DNA from: Actinomyces faecalis
GTDB lineage: Bacteria > Actinomycetota > Actinomycetes > Actinomycetales > Actinomycetaceae
Assembly: GCF_013184985.2 (NCBI RefSeq)
Contig: NZ_CP063418.1
Location: forward strand, 2,108,001-2,172,000
DNA: 64,000 nucleotides
Direction of reading: 5' to 3'
Part shown: positions 59,440 to 64,000 of the stretch, piece after piece
Position numbering within the stretch: the stretch's first letter is position 1
How the letters are laid out: each line of letters opens with the position of its first letter
Position numbers and translations under genes: made by a program
Notes under the pieces: model-generated
What the model saw: the letters and a program-made list of their open reading frames with translations, nothing else
The model's database searches: none
Told to the model about the DNA's origin: nothing

Positions 59440-62400
59440 ATGCTGACGCGTTCCCTACGTCGTCGGTTCCTGTCGTTCCTCGCCATCACTGCATTGGCAG
59501 GAACCGGAGCCGTCGCGCTGATACCCCCCACCCAGGCAACTGCCGCCACACCGGATGTCACCATTACCCCCAACCCGAGTTACCAGTCAGAAGCCTTCGA
59601 AGGATGGGGCACTTCCCTAGCATGGTTTGCCAATGCCACTGGCGATTACCCAGACGATGTCCGTAACACGCTGAGGGAGGCGGTCTTCGGAGAAGATGGC
59701 CTGAATCTCAACATCGCGCGATACAACATTGGCGGCGGCGACGCCTCCGACGTCCCTCCCTATCTAAGACCTGGAGGTGCCGTCGAAGGGTGGTGGAACC
59801 CACAGCTCGAGGCCACCGACTCCCAGGGGCCAATCACTTCAACCTACGCCGACCGTGAGCGCTATCGCTCAGCCTGGGACGGGGATGACCTGGCGTCCTA
59901 CAACCTTAAAGCCGATGGGACCCAGCGCTGGTGGATTGACGCCTTGAAGAAGGACATCACCAAGTGGGAGGCCTTCTCCAACTCACCACCTTATTTCCTC
60001 ACTGCTTCAGGTTTTGTCTCCGGCGGTCGTAATAACGCGACCTCCGAACAGCTGGCTGAGGCAGACATGGAAGCCTTTGCAGATTACCTTGTCGCCGTTG
60101 TGGACGAGTTAGAAAAGGTTCACGGTATCTCCTTCGCCACCATTGACCCCTTCAACGAACCCAACACCAACTACTGGCAAAGCCGTATCGGGGCCAACGG
60201 ATGGCCAACCTCAGAGTCCCGCCAAGAGGGGGCGCACATTGGCCCCCGTGCCCAGGACAAGATGATCCAGGTCCTAGCCTCACGCCTGGCCGAGAACGGG
60301 ACTCAGACCAAGGCGATCATCTCCGCCATGGATGAGACCAACCCCTCGACCTTCGTACGTAACTGGCAGGCCTACTCGGCCGATGCCCGTCAAGCTGTGG
60401 GCCAGTACAACGTTCACACCTACAGCACCAGCGACCGCCAGGTAGTCCGCGATATCTCTAAGGTCGAGAACACCAATCTGTGGATGAGCGAGGTTGAGGG
60501 CGACTGGAGTCCAGGCAAGGGCTTAGACCTAAGCGAGATGGGCAATGGCTTGGGAATGGCCCAGCGTATTGCCGACGACCTGCGCGAGCTGGAGCCACGT
60601 GCCTGGGTCTTCTGGCAGCCGGTTGAGGATCTTTACAACATGGAGAAGGTGGAGAAGCTGAACTGGGGGTCAGTCCTTATTGACTTTGACTGCGACGCCA
60701 ACGGCAACTCCGCTCGCCGCTTGGCTGATGGCGATGCGGATCCTTCATGCAAAGTGCTGACCAACTCCAAGTACAACACAGTTCGTAACTACACCCATTA
60801 CATCCGTCCCGGCGCGCATCTGATCCCAACCACTTCCAACGAGTCAACGGCAGCAGTGCGGGCGGATGGCTCAGGTGTGGACATCGTCCACACCAACTCC
60901 TCTTCCGAAGAGCGTACCGTCGCCCTGGACCTGTCCCGATTCGCTTCGGTCGCGGGCGCCACGGTAACCCCCGTGGTGACAACACAGTCGCCTGCAGACA
61001 GGCCCACAGCCAATGCGCTGGTCAAAGGGACCCCTGTGGCAGTGGATCAGGCTACAGCCACCGCCACGCTGACAGTTCCTGCCCGCTCAGTGACCACCTT
61101 CGTCATTGATGGCGCCACCGGTATTGCCGACGACGCACCGCTACTGAAAGACGGCCATTCTTATGATCTGCGCGGGGTCCAATCCGGACTGAGCCTAACT
61201 GCCAAAGACCGAGGCATCGTCATTGACAACACAGCCGCAGAGACGGCAGCCGACCAGGTGTGGCGCGTGACAACTCTGTCCGGTAGTGGCACTAACGAGC
61301 AGAAGGTGACGCTGACCAATGTCCGCGGTCAGGTCCTGGCCAACGTCGACGGTTCCGCAGCCGCAATCGACCCGGAAGAGGTTTCCCCCCAGGCACGATC
61401 GTGGATCGTGACAACGACCAATGGCGTTGATCTTTCTCTTGTCTCTGCGACCGAGCCGGTAGTGGCGGAGGTCAATGGACAGGCTCGCGAGCCCGGCAGC
61501 CGCGTTGGCACCTACACGTCCAACGGCGGTGGCAACCAGCGGTGGACCGCCCGCGACGTGACCATCTCAGGATTTAAGCCTGTGACTGTGAATACCGCGG
61601 TCGCTCAGGCTCCCACGCTGCCGAGCACGGTGACTCCACTGTACGCCGATGGTGCAGGTTCAGCTGTTACCGTGACCTGGAATCTCGAGGAGGCAGACTG
61701 GAGTACTCCTGGGACGGTGACAATCACTGGAAGCGGCACGGACCAGTACGGTGCTGCTTTCGACAACGCCAAGGCGCGTGTGGAAGTTGGCCCTGCAAGC
61801 AGCACCGATCCTACAAGTGTGACCCTCGCCGTCGGTACAAAGCTCGCCGACGCCAAAGCGATCTTACCGACGACGGTGCCAGCCCAGGCTGGCTCCTCTG
61901 CCTTTCGCTTTCAGGCTCCAGTAACGTGGGACCTGTCCGGCCTCACTCAGGAGTACCTAGACACACCGGGGATCTACCCCGTAGCCGGAACCGCAGTGTC
62001 GGGAGGCGCGCAGCTGGAAGCGCGACTCAACATCCTCGTGGTTGAGGCCGTACCTACCAATATTGCCCCCAGTTCACGCACATCCGCTTCTTTTGTTGAG
62101 CCCGGATACTCCACAGACGGGACGGTCAATGGGATCCGAACAGACAAGGCGTGGTCAAACTGGCGGTCTGGAGCGAAGAACACCACAGACACGCTGACCT
62201 ACACCCTGGCTCGGGCAGAGACCATCAAGGATGCCAGCCTATTCTTCTATAAGGACGGAGAATCCAAGAGCTGGCCCGTATCTATCCTGGCCGAATACCT
62301 GCCCGCAGAGGGAGCCACGTCCACCCACAGCGAGGCCACAGATGCTTGGCTCCCTGCCCATGAGGTCCCTGTGCCTGACAGTGACCAGGCACCGGTGGTC

Positions 62401-63093
62401 ACTGTCGATTTCGATGCGGTTCAGGCCAAGGCGATACGCTTCACACTGACCGCACGGCCGCAGACGCACATGATCCTCTCCGAGGTGGAGATTAACGCCC
62501 TGCAGCCTGCTCCTTCCTCGGTCTCGTCCCTCGCCAGGCTGACCGTTGACGGGGCGGACGTTGAAGGCTTCAACCCTTCTCACACGTCTTATGAGCTGAG
62601 CGCGGCCGGAACCGAGCAGCCTTCCATTGTCGCGATTCCCACAGATCAGGACGCGACAGTGTCTTCTTCCCAGGACGCACATGGGACAACGACACTCACT
62701 GTCACCGCCCCAGACGGGTCGACGACGGTGTATACCGTGTCCATCAATCTATCCCCTCCTACAGCGGGTCCCGAGGACCCTGCTGAGTCCGAAGGGCCGC
62801 AAGATCCTGAGGATCCTCGAGAACAGGACGATCCCGATGCCCCGCAGGACCCGGCCGACCCGCCGATCCCAACCGACCCGCCGGGCAAGGACACACCATC
62901 GAAAGCAACGTCGCTGGCATCAGAGAAGACACCTCGTCGTGATACCGATCAGCACGGTCAGGCCACATCAGGTGCATACTCCGAGAACGGTTCTCTGACA
63001 CGCACTGGCGTCGACAGCTCACTGCTGACGGCAGCCGCAGCCCTGTTCCTAGCCGGCTCGGCCCTTGTCGGACGCAGACGTCGTCAGGCCTAA
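59440..63093 (+). CDS. Cell-wall-anchored GH30-type endo-beta-1,6-galactanase-like enzyme
   Basis: 1,217 residues. Signal peptide (about 1-36). A GH30 subfamily 5-like barrel has GWGTSLAWFANATGDYP, acid/base Glu240 in DPFNEPN and nucleophile Glu351 in LWMSEVEGD. Next come a ricin-like carbohydrate-binding region (about 570-700), Ig-like segments, an F5/8-type C-like region (about 875-1000, with NWRSGAKNTTDTLTYTL), a cadherin-like beta-sandwich and an Asp/Pro-rich spacer. The C-terminus has LTRTG, a hydrophobic helix and RRRR, a sortase-type anchor. Met 59440 has GGGAG upstream. It probably cuts beta-1,6-galactan side chains of arabinogalactan at the surface. Confidence 0.82.
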   Translation: MLTRSLRRRFLSFLAITALAGTGAVALIPPTQATAATPDVTITPNPSYQSEAFEGWGTSLAWFANATGDYPDDVRNTLREAVFGEDGLNLNIARYNIGGGDASDVPPYLRPGGAVEGWWNPQLEATDSQGPITSTYADRERYRSAWDGDDLASYNLKADGTQRWWIDALKKDITKWEAFSNSPPYFLTASGFVSGGRNNATSEQLAEADMEAFADYLVAVVDELEKVHGISFATIDPFNEPNTNYWQSRIGANGWPTSESRQEGAHIGPRAQDKMIQVLASRLAENGTQTKAIISAMDETNPSTFVRNWQAYSADARQAVGQYNVHTYSTSDRQVVRDISKVENTNLWMSEVEGDWSPGKGLDLSEMGNGLGMAQRIADDLRELEPRAWVFWQPVEDLYNMEKVEKLNWGSVLIDFDCDANGNSARRLADGDADPSCKVLTNSKYNTVRNYTHYIRPGAHLIPTTSNESTAAVRADGSGVDIVHTNSSSEERTVALDLSRFASVAGATVTPVVTTQSPADRPTANALVKGTPVAVDQATATATLTVPARSVTTFVIDGATGIADDAPLLKDGHSYDLRGVQSGLSLTAKDRGIVIDNTAAETAADQVWRVTTLSGSGTNEQKVTLTNVRGQVLANVDGSAAAIDPEEVSPQARSWIVTTTNGVDLSLVSATEPVVAEVNGQAREPGSRVGTYTSNGGGNQRWTARDVTISGFKPVTVNTAVAQAPTLPSTVTPLYADGAGSAVTVTWNLEEADWSTPGTVTITGSGTDQYGAAFDNAKARVEVGPASSTDPTSVTLAVGTKLADAKAILPTTVPAQAGSSAFRFQAPVTWDLSGLTQEYLDTPGIYPVAGTAVSGGAQLEARLNILVVEAVPTNIAPSSRTSASFVEPGYSTDGTVNGIRTDKAWSNWRSGAKNTTDTLTYTLARAETIKDASLFFYKDGESKSWPVSILAEYLPAEGATSTHSEATDAWLPAHEVPVPDSDQAPVVTVDFDAVQAKAIRFTLTARPQTHMILSEVEINALQPAPSSVSSLARLTVDGADVEGFNPSHTSYELSAAGTEQPSIVAIPTDQDATVSSSQDAHGTTTLTVTAPDGSTTVYTVSINLSPPTAGPEDPAESEGPQDPEDPREQDDPDAPQDPADPPIPTDPPGKDTPSKATSLASEKTPRRDTDQHGQATSGAYSENGSLTRTGVDSSLLTAAAALFLAGSALVGRRRRQA

Positions 63094-63099
63094 TCAGCG

Positions 63100-63156
63100 G
63101 GTTCTCAATGCTTTGGGGGTGGGTGGATTCCTCCCACCCCCAAAGCATTGAGAACC
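63100..63156 (+). terminator. GH30 terminator
   Basis: A 24-bp perfect stem (63100-63123 with 63133-63156) has a 9-nt loop, six bases past the stop, followed by TTTCC. The 63,157-63,348 stretch beyond it is AT-richer than its neighbours and holds a small GGAGCAA/TTGCTCC hairpin but no gene. Confidence 0.92.
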
Positions 63157-63348
63157 TTTCCGTGGATGGAGCAACTGAAGTGGCGGATTGCTCCACCTCA
63201 AGTAGAGAAAACTCAATTTTGTCGTATTCGAAAGTATCCGGCGGGTAGGATGCGAACTCCACCACGATGGAGTGCCCTAGCTTTTTAGGTCCAGGCGACT
63301 TGACTGTTGTCCATTGATGCCCTACCTGTGGGTGGGGAGGATGGATGA

Positions 63349-64000
63349 ATGGTGAAGAAGCTCAGCAAGCACACTCCCGAACAGATCGTTCGTCAGCTGG
63401 ATAAGGCGCGGGAGATGAAGGAGTCAGGGTCGACCACGGCTCAGGTCCTCACGCAGCCAGGGGTCAGCAACCCATAGGCTGAACCGGTGGCAGTCAACGT
63501 ATAGGTCGATGACCAAGAGCGCAGCCACAGAGCCGCAGCGACTGCGTGAGGAGAACACGCGCCTCAAGCGGCTCCTTGGTCAGGCCGAGCTGGAGAAGGC
63601 AGCATGGAAGGAGCTGTCGGAGGGAAGCCTCTCAGACCAGCCCACCGCCGGGGACACCAGCGCGCCTGGGTCAACGCTCTCGAACAGGGGTATGGGGTGT
63701 ACCGGGAAACGTTCCGCCGCCTGTGGCGCGAGGAAGGCCTACGGGTGCTGCCGCGTCGGAAGCGTAAACGCGTCGAAGGGTCGTTGATGAGCTCACGCGC
63801 GAGCACCTCGCCTTTGGGACTGACCGCAAGCCTGACACTGTTTCGGTGATTGAGCTGCTGGACGTGGCCTGTCTGGACCATAGTGGGCGAGCGCGGGTGA
63901 CCCGGATGGATAACGGGTCAGAATTCATCACCCGTGCCCTCGACACGTGAGCCAGGCGGGACGGGACGATCCAGGCGTCTATCCCGCCCGGTCCAGTCCT
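63349..64000 (+). pseudogene. Decayed IS3-family transposase (orfA/orfB remnant), continues past window
   Basis: The orfA start MVKKLSKHTPEQIVRQLDKA is followed by a stop after 42 codons (63477). From about 63511 another frame resumes with RLREENTRLKRLLGQAELEK, the leucine-zipper end of orfA. orfB pieces then appear in shifted frames: ALEQGYGVYRETFRRLWREEG (about 63676-63740) and VTRMDNGSEFITRAL (about 63896-63940), with the DNGSEF part of the DDE core. Several frameshifts and stops make it inactive. It is cut by the right window edge. Confidence 0.85.

Overview
The window is a high-GC, Gram-positive actinobacterial chromosome segment. Likely source: a member of the Actinomycetaceae (Actinomyces or Schaalia type). 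Support for this comes from ribosomal protein sequences, frequent GTG and TTG starts, the 32-residue ribosomal protein bS22, an anchored-repeat metal ABC transporter with LAxTG-type surface anchors, and terminators without U-tracts. The placement is by recognition only, with no database search.

Bases 1-13,100 hold the S10/spc and str ribosomal operons, all on the minus strand: rpsL-rpsG-fusA-tuf, then rpsJ-rplC-rplD-rplW-rplB-rpsS-rplV-rpsC-rplP-rpmC-rpsQ, then rplN-rplX-rplE-rpsN continuing off the left edge. Two interruptions stand out: a terminator plus probable promoter between rpsQ and rplN, and a plus-strand AbiEi/DUF559-like gene between tuf and rpsJ, bracketed by 33-bp inverted repeats.

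Bases 13,400-21,170 are a five-gene operon for an anchored-repeat ABC transporter: permease, ATPase, TM-anchored surface protein, substrate-binding lipoprotein and a giant LAxTG-type surface protein. It is read from a promoter whose spacer carries a Zur/Fur-like palindrome. A zinc or manganese uptake role is inferred.

Bases 21,600-35,200 hold rpoB-rpoC, rplJ-rplL with an L10-type attenuator leader, rplK-rplA, and tRNA-Trp-secE-nusG, all minus strand. A prepilin-peptidase-like gene lies between them on the plus strand. The rplL-rpoB spacer holds an unexplained dyad-symmetric array of a 9-bp motif repeated about every 21 bp.

Bases 35,400-44,400 are mixed housekeeping genes: a secreted cationic protein with an overlapping tiny membrane protein, a class I aminotransferase, an APH-fold protein, an adenosine deaminase, murB, bS22, a BldC-like regulator and a TrkH/TrkA potassium uptake pair.

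Bases 44,400-63,160 contain two carbohydrate loci. The first has a GH10-type enzyme, SDR, tautomerase, Gfo/Idh oxidoreductase, sugar ABC transporter and divergent LacI regulator, with GAAANTTTC operators. The second has a GH42 beta-galactosidase, sugar ABC transporter, divergent LacI regulator and a large cell-wall-anchored GH30 enzyme; it looks like a beta-1,6-galactan/arabinogalactan utilisation locus. The right end is a decayed IS3-family transposase. No CRISPR array or rRNA gene is seen.
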